Shown here one piece after another: positions 7,532 through 15,198 of a stretch of DNA of 22,281 nucleotides. The notes below the pieces were generated by a model. The model made no database searches and had not been told where the DNA came from. It saw only the letters and a list, made by a program, of their open reading frames with translations. Origin of the DNA: Halocynthiibacter sp049608145 (GTDB taxonomy: Bacteria > Pseudomonadota > Alphaproteobacteria > Rhodobacterales > Rhodobacteraceae). How positions within the stretch are numbered: the stretch's first letter is position 1; each line of letters opens with the position of its first letter. The translations under genes and the position numbers were made by a program. The stretch covers positions 1 to 22,281 of the forward strand of contig NZ_JBMYXF010000049.1 in the NCBI RefSeq assembly GCF_049608145.1. Reading direction: 5' to 3'.

Positions 7532-7542
7532 CTGCAGTGCAG
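7532..7542. promoter_or_regulatory. PhaR box upstream of phaR
   Basis: CTGCAGTGCAG fits CTGC-N3-GCAG, and the palindrome extends outward as TTCTGC/GCAGAG. It lies 44 bp upstream of the phaR ATG. The motif, as I recall it from work on Rhodobacter sphaeroides PhaR, is the operator core. Autoregulation is inferred. Confidence 0.75.
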
Positions 7543-7582
7543 AGAAGACTATGCGAGCCACACAGAATTGCAAGAAAAGAAA

Positions 7583-7607
7583 AAGGCAGCCTGTGTGGGG
7601 CTGCCTT
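7583..7607 (-). terminator. Rho-independent terminator of phaP
   Basis: A 9-bp stem, AAGGCAGCC (7583-7591) with GGCTGCCTT (7599-7607), has a 7-base loop. On the minus strand it is followed by a T-rich run (TTTTCTTTTC pattern). It lies about 50 bp past the phaP stop and separates phaP from phaR. Confidence 0.88.
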
Positions 7608-7655
7608 CAGTATCCGCGCCAAAGGGAGGAGGAACTGGCGCAAATATATAAGAAT

Positions 7656-8096
7656 TTACTTAGAAGCGGCTTTCGCAGCCTTCGCAACTTCGTCAGTTGC
7701 TTTTTTAACCGCAGCAGATGCGCCTTCACCAGCTTCTTTGCCAGCCGCCATCATCAGTTCAACAGTTTCCATCTGAACTTTTTTCGCAACTTCAGCAAAA
7801 GCAGCCATGTTTTCAGACGCCAGCTCAGCAGACGCAGACGCGAAATCAGTTACGGATTTACCGTAATCTGCAGGGTCAGCCTTAGCAGCAGAAACGTCGC
7901 CCGCTTTGGTCAGGGCCTGAGTTGTCCACTTGTTGGAAATCTCAGCGGATTTCTCGGCAGCGGACAGCGCCACTTTGGACATTTTTTCTGCGAAATCAGC
8001 GTTGTTTTTGAACGCAGTTTCAAAAGCAGATGTGTCCATTGGGAATTTACCCATGAAATCCTGCATGGTCTTGGTGAAATCTTGTGTCTTAGCCAT
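7656..8096 (-). CDS. phaP: Phasin (PHB granule-associated protein)
   Basis: A 146-residue, almost entirely helical, alanine- and lysine-rich protein of the phasin_2 type. It opens MAKTQDFTKTMQDFMGKFPMD. A long amphipathic helical core runs from about residue 25 to 115, and an Ala/Lys-rich tail ends AAKAASK. Phasins coat PHB granules, control their size and number, and are usually the most abundant granule protein. It has a strong ribosome-binding site (GGAGCTG about 6 bases before ATG), a near-consensus promoter overlapped by a PhaR box, and its own terminator. All fit a highly expressed gene repressed by PhaR when no PHB is present. Confidence 0.93.
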   Translation of the reverse strand: MAKTQDFTKTMQDFMGKFPMDTSAFETAFKNNADFAEKMSKVALSAAEKSAEISNKWTTQALTKAGDVSAAKADPADYGKSVTDFASASAELASENMAAFAEVAKKVQMETVELMMAAGKEAGEGASAAVKKATDEVAKAAKAASK

Positions 8097-8163
8097 TTTA
8101 TCAGCTCCAGGTTTGCGGGTCTGAGAGAGAAAAGATCACCCGCCGAATAATGTTTACAGGGGG

Positions 8164-8192
8164 TATATAAATGCTGCATCGCAGCAATTCAA
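8164..8192 (-). promoter_or_regulatory. phaP sigma-70 promoter with PhaR box filling the spacer
   Basis: Read on the minus strand, TTGAAT (8192-8187) is the -35 and TATATA (8169-8164) the -10, separated by exactly 17 bp. The spacer consists of the perfect palindrome TGCTGC-GAT-GCAGCA (8172-8186) plus two bases. A repressor bound there would directly occlude RNA polymerase. The hexamers and palindrome are seen; use as the phaP promoter is inferred from position, about 70 bp upstream of its ATG. Confidence 0.78.
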
Positions 8193-8200
8193 GCATTATT

Positions 8201-8211
8201 CTGCACTGCAG
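8201..8211. promoter_or_regulatory. Second PhaR box upstream of phaP
   Basis: CTGCACTGCAG fits CTGC-N3-GCAG. It is centred 27 bp from the first phaP box, lies upstream of the phaP -35 element and ends 17 bp after the phaC stop codon. Paired sites suggest cooperative binding of PhaR at phaP. Confidence 0.72.
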
Positions 8212-8227
8212 CAAAAACTTAGCAATT

Positions 8228-10033
8228 CTAGGCGTGCACTTTCACATATGTGCCGGGCGCTGGGGTCAGCGAAGGATAGGATTCACTACCTGGATTACGC
8301 GCAGGCACTTGCTTTGAAAGCGCTTTTCCGGATTTCTCATCCAACCATTCAGCCCAGTGTGGCCACCAGCTTCCTTCATTATACTTAGCCCCGGCAAGCC
8401 AGTCTTCCGCTTTACCACGCGGAGCTCCATTCAGATAATGGCCGTATTTTTTCTTGCTGGGTGGGTTCACAATCCCCGCAATATGTCCGGATTCGGAAAG
8501 GATGAAACTTTTGTCTTTCGAACCAAATTCCCGGAAACCATTGAAACAACTTTTCCAGGCCGCGATATGATCCGTTTCACAGGCCACGGCACACAATGGC
8601 AGTTTCACGTCTTTCAGCGAAACCGTTTCACCACAGATTTCAAAGACACCTTCAGCCAGTTCATTGCGCTGACACAAGCCCCGCAGATATTCCACAGTCA
8701 TACGCCCGGGAAGATTGGTGCTGTCACCATTCCAATATAACAAATCAAACGCAGGGGGCGCCTCGCCCATCATGTAGCTTTTGATCGCCGGCGTGTAGAC
8801 CAGATCATTGGCACGAAGATAGGAAAACGTGCGCGACATAAAGTATGATTTCAGAATGCCATCACTACAGATCTGGGCCTCAATGCCGTCTACAAAATCG
8901 TCACCAAGGAAGACTGAAAATTCCCCCTGATCAGAAAAATCAGTCATCGTCGTAAAGAATGTCGCTGATTTAACCGTCTTATCACCACGTTTCTGCATCA
9001 GGGCCAAAGTAAGCGTCAGAACCGTACCTGCGACGCAATATCCGACCGCATTCAACTGTTTTTCACCGGTGATTTCTTTCACCGCGTTCATCGCCTCGTA
9101 GTAACCTTCTTCAATATATGTATCGAGACCAACATCCGCGAAATCTTCTGTTGGGTTGACCCAACTGACCACGAAAACCGTGTACCCTTGATCAACCGCC
9201 CATTGGATAAGGGAATTTTTCGGTTTTAAATCAAGGATATAATATTTATTAATCCATGGAGGGAAGATCAGCAGAGGGATCTTATGAACTGTTTCCGTGG
9301 TTGGTGCGAACTGGATCAGTTCCAGCATGCGGTTGCGATACACGACCTCACCCTTGGCCGTTGCAATGTTCTTGCCCACTTCAAACGCTTCGCGATCCGC
9401 AAGGGATACAAGCAGGTCACCATCCCGATCTTCCATGTCACGCACAAGATTTTCAAGGCCATCCAGCAGGCTTTGCCCTTGGGTCTCAACAGCACGTTGC
9501 AATGCCTCTGGATTGGTACCCAGGAAATTTGTAGGCGCAAGCATATCGATGATCTGATTTGTGAAGAACTCCAGACGTTTCTGATCCCCCTCACCCAGAC
9601 CATCCGTATCAGCAATCATCTGGCGCAACATATCAGAATTCATCTGATACTGTTGCTTCACAAAGTTGAACCAAGGGTTTTCAGTCCATGCGTCACTTGC
9701 GAACCGGCGATCCTTTACTTGATCATCACTGGGCGCATGGCCTTCAGCAGCGGCTTTTTGCGCATCCATGAAATGCGCAACGGACCGTGACCAGTAACCA
9801 GCCTGATGTTCAAAAATCTTAGTCGGGTTAGACATCATTTCGGCCATATAGCCGGACATAGCCTTTGAATAAATGTCTTTGCCGGGCCCTTCCAGCGCAG
9901 GGTTCATGGGCGTTTTGTGGGAATAACTGGTCATAAGGCGTTGCGACAGAGCTTCTACACGGGCAAGATTTTCCGCGAATTGATCTGTCATTTCCGGATC
10001 AGAATTGTCAATTTTGTGATCTTCGGTTGTCAT
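8228..10033 (-). CDS. phaC: Class I poly(3-hydroxyalkanoate) synthase PhaC
   Basis: A 601-residue polymerase that joins 3-hydroxyacyl-CoA (typically (R)-3-hydroxybutyryl-CoA) into PHB on granule surfaces. The N-terminal PhaC_N domain spans about residues 105-275. The alpha/beta-hydrolase core carries the catalytic triad C333 (GYCVAG, the modified lipase box), D488 (CETDHI) and H517 (ESGHIAG). Length matches class I enzymes (about 590-610) and no phaE-type subunit is nearby. The start ATG is preceded by GGAAAAAAGCG. It diverges from phaZ across 134 bp. No terminator is visible between phaC and phaP, so some read-through is possible. Confidence 0.97.
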   Translation of the reverse strand: MTTEDHKIDNSDPEMTDQFAENLARVEALSQRLMTSYSHKTPMNPALEGPGKDIYSKAMSGYMAEMMSNPTKIFEHQAGYWSRSVAHFMDAQKAAAEGHAPSDDQVKDRRFASDAWTENPWFNFVKQQYQMNSDMLRQMIADTDGLGEGDQKRLEFFTNQIIDMLAPTNFLGTNPEALQRAVETQGQSLLDGLENLVRDMEDRDGDLLVSLADREAFEVGKNIATAKGEVVYRNRMLELIQFAPTTETVHKIPLLIFPPWINKYYILDLKPKNSLIQWAVDQGYTVFVVSWVNPTEDFADVGLDTYIEEGYYEAMNAVKEITGEKQLNAVGYCVAGTVLTLTLALMQKRGDKTVKSATFFTTMTDFSDQGEFSVFLGDDFVDGIEAQICSDGILKSYFMSRTFSYLRANDLVYTPAIKSYMMGEAPPAFDLLYWNGDSTNLPGRMTVEYLRGLCQRNELAEGVFEICGETVSLKDVKLPLCAVACETDHIAAWKSCFNGFREFGSKDKSFILSESGHIAGIVNPPSKKKYGHYLNGAPRGKAEDWLAGAKYNEGSWWPHWAEWLDEKSGKALSKQVPARNPGSESYPSLTPAPGTYVKVHA

Positions 10034-10057
10034 ACGCTTTTTTCCACACTACCTTCG

Positions 10058-10068
10058 CTGCTATGCAG
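10058..10068. promoter_or_regulatory. PhaR box proximal to phaC
   Basis: CTGCTATGCAG, extended by one pair to GCTGC/GCAGC, lies 25 bp upstream of the phaC ATG in the phaC/phaZ divergent region. It would overlap the phaC promoter or leader. PhaR binding is inferred from the motif. Confidence 0.7.
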
Positions 10069-10118
10069 CATCTTTTCTGAACTGTTAATAAACAAACAGA
10101 GAAATGTTGCAGCAGTAT

Positions 10119-10145
10119 TACAATTCCATTTCTGCATCGCAGAAA
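10119..10145 (+). promoter_or_regulatory. Putative phaZ -10 element and PhaR box
   Basis: TACAAT at 10119-10124 is a good -10 hexamer for phaZ, although no clear -35 sits 17 bp before it. Just downstream is the perfect palindrome TTTCTGC-ATC-GCAGAAA (10129-10145), centred 31 bp before the phaZ ATG. A repressor there would sit on the start region of the transcript. The box is certain as sequence; the promoter call is tentative. Confidence 0.6.
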
Positions 10146-10167
10146 TCTCAGTCACGGGAAGAACAGA

Positions 10168-11457
10168 ATGCGGTATATGGCAACCTACGACCTGATGGAA
10201 ACCATGCGTAACACCAACCAGTGGTTGGGTGCATCGGCGCTGGCAATGGCCTCATACCCCGCTGTCGGAATGTTCCCCCATCCCTTCTTTAACGTGATGG
10301 CGGCCTGGGGTGAAGTCACTGAACGCAGTTTTGCGCGAATGGTGGCAAAACCAGACTGGAATCTTCATGCCGTTGTTGGGGTCGACGGTCAGGATCACCT
10401 GGTCGAAGTTGAAACCGAAGTCGAGCGCCCCTTTGGTGATCTGATCCGTTTCCATGTCCTGGGTCGCGAAGATATGAAACGCCGCGTTCTGCTGGTCGCC
10501 CCTATGTCCGGCCACTATGCAACTCTGCTGCGCTCAACCGTGCAAAGTCTTTTGGAAGACTGCGAGGTTTGGGTCACAGACTGGCACAATGCGCGCGACA
10601 TTCCAGTGTCCACCGGCAAATTCGACGTCGAAGACTATACACTTTATCTGGCAGACTTCATGAAACATTTGGGGTCAGACCTGCATGTGATCGCTGTTTG
10701 TCAGCCCGTTCCGCTGACATTGGCTGCAACCGCCTATCTGGCGCAGGAAGATCCAAAATCTCAGCCAAAATCCCTGACCTTGGTCGGTGGCCCCGTTGAC
10801 CCGGACGCCGCCCCAACAGAAGTCACTGACTTTGGCCGCCGCGTGACCATGGGACAGCTGGAAGAAACCGTTATCCAGCAAGTTGGCGCAAAATACGCCG
10901 GATGTGGTCGTATGGTTTATCCGGGCTTACTGCAACTGCAAAGCTTCATGTCTATGAATTCTGAAAAGCATGGCAAGGCCTTCATGGAACAAGTCATGCG
11001 CGTGGCCCGTGGCGAAGCCCAAGAACATGACAAGCATAACCGTTTTTACGATGAATATCTGGCAGTTATGGACATGACGGCTGAATTTTACCTGTCCACG
11101 GTAGAACGTGTCTTTAAAGGCCGTGAAATCGCGCAGAACATCTTCACAATCGAAGGCAAACCGGTTGATATCGGTGCGATCTCGACTGTCGCGGTTAAAA
11201 CGGTTGAGGGCAGTAAAGACGATATATCCGCCCCGGGCCAATGCATCGCTGCGCTGGATCTTCTGACGGGCCTGCCGGACAGCAAAAAAGCCTCTCATGT
11301 GGAAGAAGGTGCTGGTCACTACGGGATTTTCGCAGGCAAAAGCTGGCGCAATAATATCCGGCCGCTTGTGATGGACTTCATTGATGCCAATTCCGGCCCC
11401 GTTTCGACACGCGGCACGGGCAAGAAGAAACGCAAGGCCCCTGCCAAAAAATCTTGA
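10168..11457 (+). CDS. phaZ: Intracellular PHB depolymerase PhaZ
   Basis: A 429-residue enzyme that mobilises native PHB granules to 3-hydroxybutyrate oligomers or monomers. The start MRYMATYDLMETMRN is typical of the family. The nucleophile is a cysteine, C178 in AVCQPVP, rather than the serine of secreted depolymerases. A candidate acid is D351 or D352 in SKDDISAPG, and the histidine is H384 in GAGHYGIFAG. There is no signal peptide, and the C-terminus is a lysine-rich tail (TGKKKRKAPAKKS) that could aid granule or nucleoid contact. GGGAAG six bases before ATG 10168 decides the start over ATG 10177. Its stop codon directly abuts the stop of the convergent hydrolase gene. Confidence 0.95.
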   Translation: MRYMATYDLMETMRNTNQWLGASALAMASYPAVGMFPHPFFNVMAAWGEVTERSFARMVAKPDWNLHAVVGVDGQDHLVEVETEVERPFGDLIRFHVLGREDMKRRVLLVAPMSGHYATLLRSTVQSLLEDCEVWVTDWHNARDIPVSTGKFDVEDYTLYLADFMKHLGSDLHVIAVCQPVPLTLAATAYLAQEDPKSQPKSLTLVGGPVDPDAAPTEVTDFGRRVTMGQLEETVIQQVGAKYAGCGRMVYPGLLQLQSFMSMNSEKHGKAFMEQVMRVARGEAQEHDKHNRFYDEYLAVMDMTAEFYLSTVERVFKGREIAQNIFTIEGKPVDIGAISTVAVKTVEGSKDDISAPGQCIAALDLLTGLPDSKKASHVEEGAGHYGIFAGKSWRNNIRPLVMDFIDANSGPVSTRGTGKKKRKAPAKKS

Positions 11458-12156
11458 TCAGTCGCGCTGCAGCCACGCCTGCAGTGCTTCGGTCACCATA
11501 TCAGCGGCCTCGACCATAGGAAGATGCCCTGCGTTGGGCAGAATTTTCAGTTCTGAATTCCGGGTCAGCGCGGCGATAAAATCATGGCGCGCTGGCGTGG
11601 TCAGGCGATCATGTTCGCCCCCCAACGCAAGCACAGGTATCTGTGTCGTACGTAGGGTTTTCTGCTGATCTGGACGAGATTGCATCGCACGGGACTGGCG
11701 TATAAAGACCTCAGGCCCAAGCCGTTGCGCCATGGTCATCATCAACTGCATAATCTGGGGGCGCGCAGGGCCGTCAAAGAAATACTCTTCCCGCAGGGTG
11801 TCAGCCAGGACATCAGCAAAACGCCCAGCCTGCGCACGCACGATTTGGGGTTCACGTTCTGCGGCCTGCATCGGTGTTTCCGTGGCGGCAGTTGTTGAAA
11901 TCAAGGCAAGGCGCGTTACCCGTTCCGGGGCCTGACGCAGCACTTCCATCGCAACAACACCGCCCATGGAATGACCTACAAGCGCGAAGTTCCGAGGGGC
12001 AGATGACAGAATATCAGCGGCCATATCCCGGATCGTATCCGCTTGTGCCACAGATGCAATCTGAACAGAGCGGGTTTTCGTCAACTCGACAATTTGCGGC
12101 ATAAACACGCGCGCGTCACTCATCATGCCAGGAACCAAAATAAGGGGTTCAGACAT
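11458..12156 (-). CDS. Alpha/beta-fold hydrolase
   Basis: A 232-residue soluble hydrolase. The oxyanion-region opening is ILVPGMMSDARVF. Nucleophile S63 lies in VGHSMGG, the acid is D183 in GGEHDRL and the base is H211 in AGHLPMVE. The family cleaves esters, thioesters or C-C bonds; substrate is unknown. GGAG six bases before ATG 12156 selects this start over an in-frame ATG ten codons upstream. It is the last gene of a minus-strand run and converges on phaZ with no bases between the two stop codons. The location next to phaZ makes a role in 3-hydroxybutyrate oligomer hydrolysis conceivable, but this is speculation. Confidence 0.88.
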   Translation of the reverse strand: MSEPLILVPGMMSDARVFMPQIVELTKTRSVQIASVAQADTIRDMAADILSSAPRNFALVGHSMGGVVAMEVLRQAPERVTRLALISTTAATETPMQAAEREPQIVRAQAGRFADVLADTLREEYFFDGPARPQIMQLMMTMAQRLGPEVFIRQSRAMQSRPDQQKTLRTTQIPVLALGGEHDRLTTPARHDFIAALTRNSELKILPNAGHLPMVEAADMVTEALQAWLQRD

Positions 12157-12340
12157 GTGTTTCTCCATCGGATAAGGGGGCAGCATTTCGCAGCTTGTTC
12201 TCAGAAACCCGGTTACAGGAACATGCGGTCCGCGCCTATATCAAGCACACAGTGGCCCTGGTTTTTGACCTGCCTGTGGTATTCCGGCCATTTTCGCTTT
12301 GGCTCTGGAAAGGCCACCGGACAAATGATCCCCGTAATAT

Positions 12341-12601
12341 TTACTCAAAGACTGCGGCCTTTTCCTGTCGCAACACTTTCAATCCGGCATCAATCATAGG
12401 CGTTTGCACCCAGTAAATCGATAAAACAGCTCCCAGAGGAATAACAAGCAGCATAACCAGAATAACCACAGCAAGACGGAACCAATAGGTATTGCCCATT
12501 TCTTGGCGTCCAAGCTTGCCAATTGTCCGGATAAGTGCCCGTTTTTCTTTGCCCTTCAGTTCTGCAACCTCAGGGATCTTGTTCATTGTCCAGTAAGCCA
12601 T
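12341..12601 (-). CDS. Small single-span membrane protein, function unknown
   Basis: An 86-residue protein with a charged N-terminal half (KGKEKRALIRTIGKLGRQE) and one strongly hydrophobic segment at about residues 43-65 (LAVVILVMLLVIPLGAVLSIYWV), followed by a short tail. The topology would place the basic N-terminus in the cytoplasm. The start is uncertain: ATG 12601 and ATG 12586 are both possible and neither has a strong ribosome-binding site. I do not recognise the family. It lies between the VOC gene and a hydrolase on the same strand. Confidence 0.6.
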   Translation of the reverse strand: MAYWTMNKIPEVAELKGKEKRALIRTIGKLGRQEMGNTYWFRLAVVILVMLLVIPLGAVLSIYWVQTPMIDAGLKVLRQEKAAVFE

Positions 12602-12687
12602 TTTTCACATATACCATCTAAAACTCAGCACTATCCGAGAGAACATCTCTGTCGATCAAATTGCTCTTGGGAATCGCCTGTGCGCAA

Positions 12688-13122
12688 CTATGGTGCCACA
12701 CCATTCCATTGAAATTCCCCATTTTCCCCGAGACCCGAAAACGGATTATGGGCGATCTCCCAGACATGGCCATCGGGATCTGCGAAGTAACCATGATGAC
12801 CACCCCAGAACACATCTTGCGCTTCTTTTAGGATCTTGCCGCCCGCATCGCGTACACGGTTTAGAAAAGGGGCGACCTCTTCTTTACTGCGCAGATTATG
12901 GGCAAAGGTAACACCGGAAAATCCTCCGATATCAGCGACATCCATACCAAGTTCATCCGCAAGTGCGGCTTTTGGGTACAGACCCAGCGTCTGACCAATC
13001 AAATCAAACGCAATAACCCCATCCGGGCTGTCAACACGCGCCCACCCCAAAGCTTCATAGAAACTGGCGGCGCGATCCATGTCGTCAACCGCAAGAGTGA
13101 TCAAACTTATGCGTTGTTCCAT
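12688..13122 (-). CDS. VOC-fold (glyoxalase/bleomycin-resistance-like) protein
   Basis: A 144-residue protein with two beta-alpha-beta-beta-beta modules. The first (residues 1-50) reads ISLITLAVDDMDRAASFYEALGW; the second (about 65-135) ends GYFADPDGHVWEIAHNPF, where the glutamate of WEIAHNP is the usual metal ligand. Such solo proteins are often of unassigned function, ranging from isomerase or lyase to antibiotic binding. GGGAG a few bases before ATG 13122 decides this start rather than ATG 13137. It follows the lysophospholipase-like gene by 42 bp on the same strand and is probably co-transcribed with it. Confidence 0.85.
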   Translation of the reverse strand: MEQRISLITLAVDDMDRAASFYEALGWARVDSPDGVIAFDLIGQTLGLYPKAALADELGMDVADIGGFSGVTFAHNLRSKEEVAPFLNRVRDAGGKILKEAQDVFWGGHHGYFADPDGHVWEIAHNPFSGLGENGEFQWNGVAP

Positions 13123-13164
13123 TACGAATGCTCCCATCTAGCAATGTTCACATCCTGTTCATAC

Positions 13165-14154
13165 TCACTCTAGGCCGTCAAGCCAGGTCACCACCTGTCG
13201 CACCACGACCCCTGTCATGCCTGGTGACAGGACCGTTCCGGCGATCACATGCTCATATGGATCATTGCCCTCTGATACATCCTGTTGTGCGATTTCAGAA
13301 ACCCCGCCCCAGGCAGCAGCAATGCGGCGGGTTTCACGATGATCAATCACCTGGTCCCCATCCGAAAAAACCCACAGCGCAGGCGTATCTGTCTGACTGA
13401 AATCGCGCCCTGCGGCCTCTTTCACAGCGGCCGCCATCGGAAGAAGAGCCGCGGAAGGATAGCTGTTGTTCCAATATGTTGCATGCGCTTCGCTCTGAAT
13501 CTCAAAACTCAGGGTTTCACCAACAAGATATGGCAAATACCAACGCGCACCACCCTGTGTCAAAAGCGGTGCAGCGAATGAATTAAGGGCGAAGTTCGGA
13601 GAAAAATACACCGTCGCTTTGACCCGCGCCATAAGATCAGCTTGCTGATCTGTCGCAGCCAGCGCCACAAGTGTTCCACCTGTGGAATTTGAGATGATGA
13701 CCGCCTCATCCCCCACCACGCGCGCCACCGCCAGGGCCTCTGCCAGATCATCGTACCAATCCTGGGCGGACACTGCGGCAAGCGCAGCATCACTGCGCCC
13801 GTGACCAGCAAGACGGGTATATACAAGATTGGCACTCAGATGATCTGCGATCATGTCTGGGACCGGGCGAATTTCTTCAGATGTCGCCGAAAACCCATGG
13901 ATAAACACAACGGAATACGCGGTCTTCACACCCTCGGCACCAGCCCAGAGTATACGCTTTTCAGCACCCGCTGTGATATCGCTGAACTGCGCCTCTTGAG
14001 ATGCGTAATAGGCCGCAGCATCGTCCCCGATCACAGATGGATCAAAGCGCGCAGTTACCTCTCCCGTCTCTTTTGGACCGAAGATAAACAATGCAGCAAC
14101 ACCCAGGATCATCAACAGTAAAACACGCCCCAGCGCCTTACCAAAGCTACGCAT
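13165..14154 (-). CDS. Membrane-anchored alpha/beta hydrolase (lysophospholipase-like)
   Basis: A 329-residue hydrolase with an N-terminal signal anchor (residues 5-26, GKALGRVLLLMILGVAALFIFG), so the enzyme domain probably faces the periplasm. Key residues are an HGFSAT oxyanion segment at 86-91, the nucleophile S157 in ISNSTGG, D267 in SDGDQVI and H302 in YEHVIAG. The nucleophile elbow reads S-N-S-T-G, with serine where the usual GxSxG has its first glycine. ATG 14154 overlaps the upstream hydrolase stop by 8 bp (ATGCGTAG), so the two are translationally coupled. An in-frame ATG at 14190 would extend further into the upstream gene and is less likely. Confidence 0.86.
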   Translation of the reverse strand: MRSFGKALGRVLLLMILGVAALFIFGPKETGEVTARFDPSVIGDDAAAYYASQEAQFSDITAGAEKRILWAGAEGVKTAYSVVFIHGFSATSEEIRPVPDMIADHLSANLVYTRLAGHGRSDAALAAVSAQDWYDDLAEALAVARVVGDEAVIISNSTGGTLVALAATDQQADLMARVKATVYFSPNFALNSFAAPLLTQGGARWYLPYLVGETLSFEIQSEAHATYWNNSYPSAALLPMAAAVKEAAGRDFSQTDTPALWVFSDGDQVIDHRETRRIAAAWGGVSEIAQQDVSEGNDPYEHVIAGTVLSPGMTGVVVRQVVTWLDGLE

Positions 14155-14896
14155 TTGCCAGATCCGTGATCTCTGAAACCGCCGTTTCAATCAGGCGAAG
14201 GCAGATGTCGTCGGAAAAACGATGATCCGCATCTTTGACCAGCTGCAATTGCATATCCGGGCTTTGGGCGTGTTCCAGCAAACGCACGGCCGTTTCTGTG
14301 CTGACGGCGGTATCTGCAGTGCCCTGAAGCAGACGCACGGGAAACGGCAGGTTCAGATCATCGCGCAGCACTAGGCGTGTACGCCCGTCTTCAATCATGC
14401 GCCGGGTAATGATGTAAGGTTCCATATAATCGGACGGCAATTCAACATAACCCTGTGTGCTTAGCTGTTCTTTCTGCATGTCACTGAACCCGGCCCAGTA
14501 CCCATCTTCGGTAAAATCCGGGGCGGCGGCAATGCCCACCAATCCCACAATACGTTCTGGCATAGCACGCGCCAAAAGCAATGCCTGCCAGCCCCCCATG
14601 GAAGACCCCACAACAATCAACGGGCCAGCTGTTAGAGACGTAACAGCAGAAATTGTGTCCTCATGCCAATCCCCGATACAACCATCTGTAAAGGTTTCCG
14701 AGCTTTCGCCATGTCCGGAATAGTCAAACCGAAGAAAGCTTTGCCCGCGCGCCTTGCAGTAGGCTTCCAGATGTATGGCTTTCGTCCCTTCCATGTCGGA
14801 TTTTAGCCCGCCCAGAAACACCACCGTCGGCCCGTCGCCACCGGTCTTGTGATAGGCAAGTTTGCGCCCCTGATCGGTTTCAAGAAAATTGGTCAT
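14147..14896 (-). CDS. Alpha/beta hydrolase resembling ABHD10-type thioesterase
   Basis: A 249-residue soluble hydrolase. FLGGLKSDMEGTKA (28-40), FLRFDYSGHGESS (54-66) and the nucleophile S99 in GSSMGGWQALLLA are characteristic of the alphaproteobacterial relatives of mitochondrial ABHD10, an acyl-protein thioesterase / acyl-glucuronide esterase. D195 (GTADTAV) and H225 (DADHRFS) complete the triad. AGAGGGG before ATG 14896 fixes the start; the reading frame stays open upstream but with no family similarity. The last 8 bp overlap the membrane-anchored hydrolase. Substrate is not known. Confidence 0.87.
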   Translation of the reverse strand: MTNFLETDQGRKLAYHKTGGDGPTVVFLGGLKSDMEGTKAIHLEAYCKARGQSFLRFDYSGHGESSETFTDGCIGDWHEDTISAVTSLTAGPLIVVGSSMGGWQALLLARAMPERIVGLVGIAAAPDFTEDGYWAGFSDMQKEQLSTQGYVELPSDYMEPYIITRRMIEDGRTRLVLRDDLNLPFPVRLLQGTADTAVSTETAVRLLEHAQSPDMQLQLVKDADHRFSDDICLRLIETAVSEITDLANA

Positions 14897-14984
14897 GGCT
14901 GCCCCTCTACCCCATATGTCTTTTGTTAAGAAGTACCCGATGCTGCGCGCCAGTACACGGGAAATTTCTGTTAAGCTTCGTCCG

Positions 14985-15134
14985 AATTCCGCGCGCCATT
15001 TGCGCAAGCTAAGCCGTATCAGGAATCGCCGCAATTTCCTCTGGGTGTTTCGGAGGGCTGATATCCCCCAGAACAGCATTAAAACCACCTTTGTGTTCCA
15101 CCGCCATCATCAGAATATCATCGAACTTACGCAT
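14985..15134 (-). pseudogene. Decayed N-terminal remnant of a DNA-3-methyladenine glycosylase-like gene
   Basis: From ATG 15134, with an excellent GGAGG six bases upstream, a 41-codon frame reads MRKFDDILMMAVEHKGG..., continuing PPKHPEEIAAIPDTA and then TAG (15009-15011). This matches from memory the N-terminus of the HhH-GPD / Tag-like base-excision proteins common in Rhodobacteraceae, where the same position reads IPDDRW. Beyond the stop, the in-frame codons LAQMARGI continue the family sequence, so TAG replaces the expected tryptophan TGG. After about eight more codons similarity ends and the rest of the gene (about 150 residues, with the helix-hairpin-helix) is missing. It fills the otherwise empty 300-bp gap between the ABHD10-like and RTX genes. 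Family assignment is from memory of the motif. Confidence 0.62.
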
Positions 15135-15198
15135 CACATACCTCCGCTTAGTATTGTTGGGGCGCATGCTGCTGAATTCAAGCTGGAATGTCGAAGCG

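Noticed and set aside
14897..15088. N-terminal extension of the ABHD10-like hydrolase by 64 residues
   Set aside because: The extension is basic and unlike the family, overlaps the glycosylase remnant in another frame, and the strong ribosome-binding site is in front of ATG 14896.
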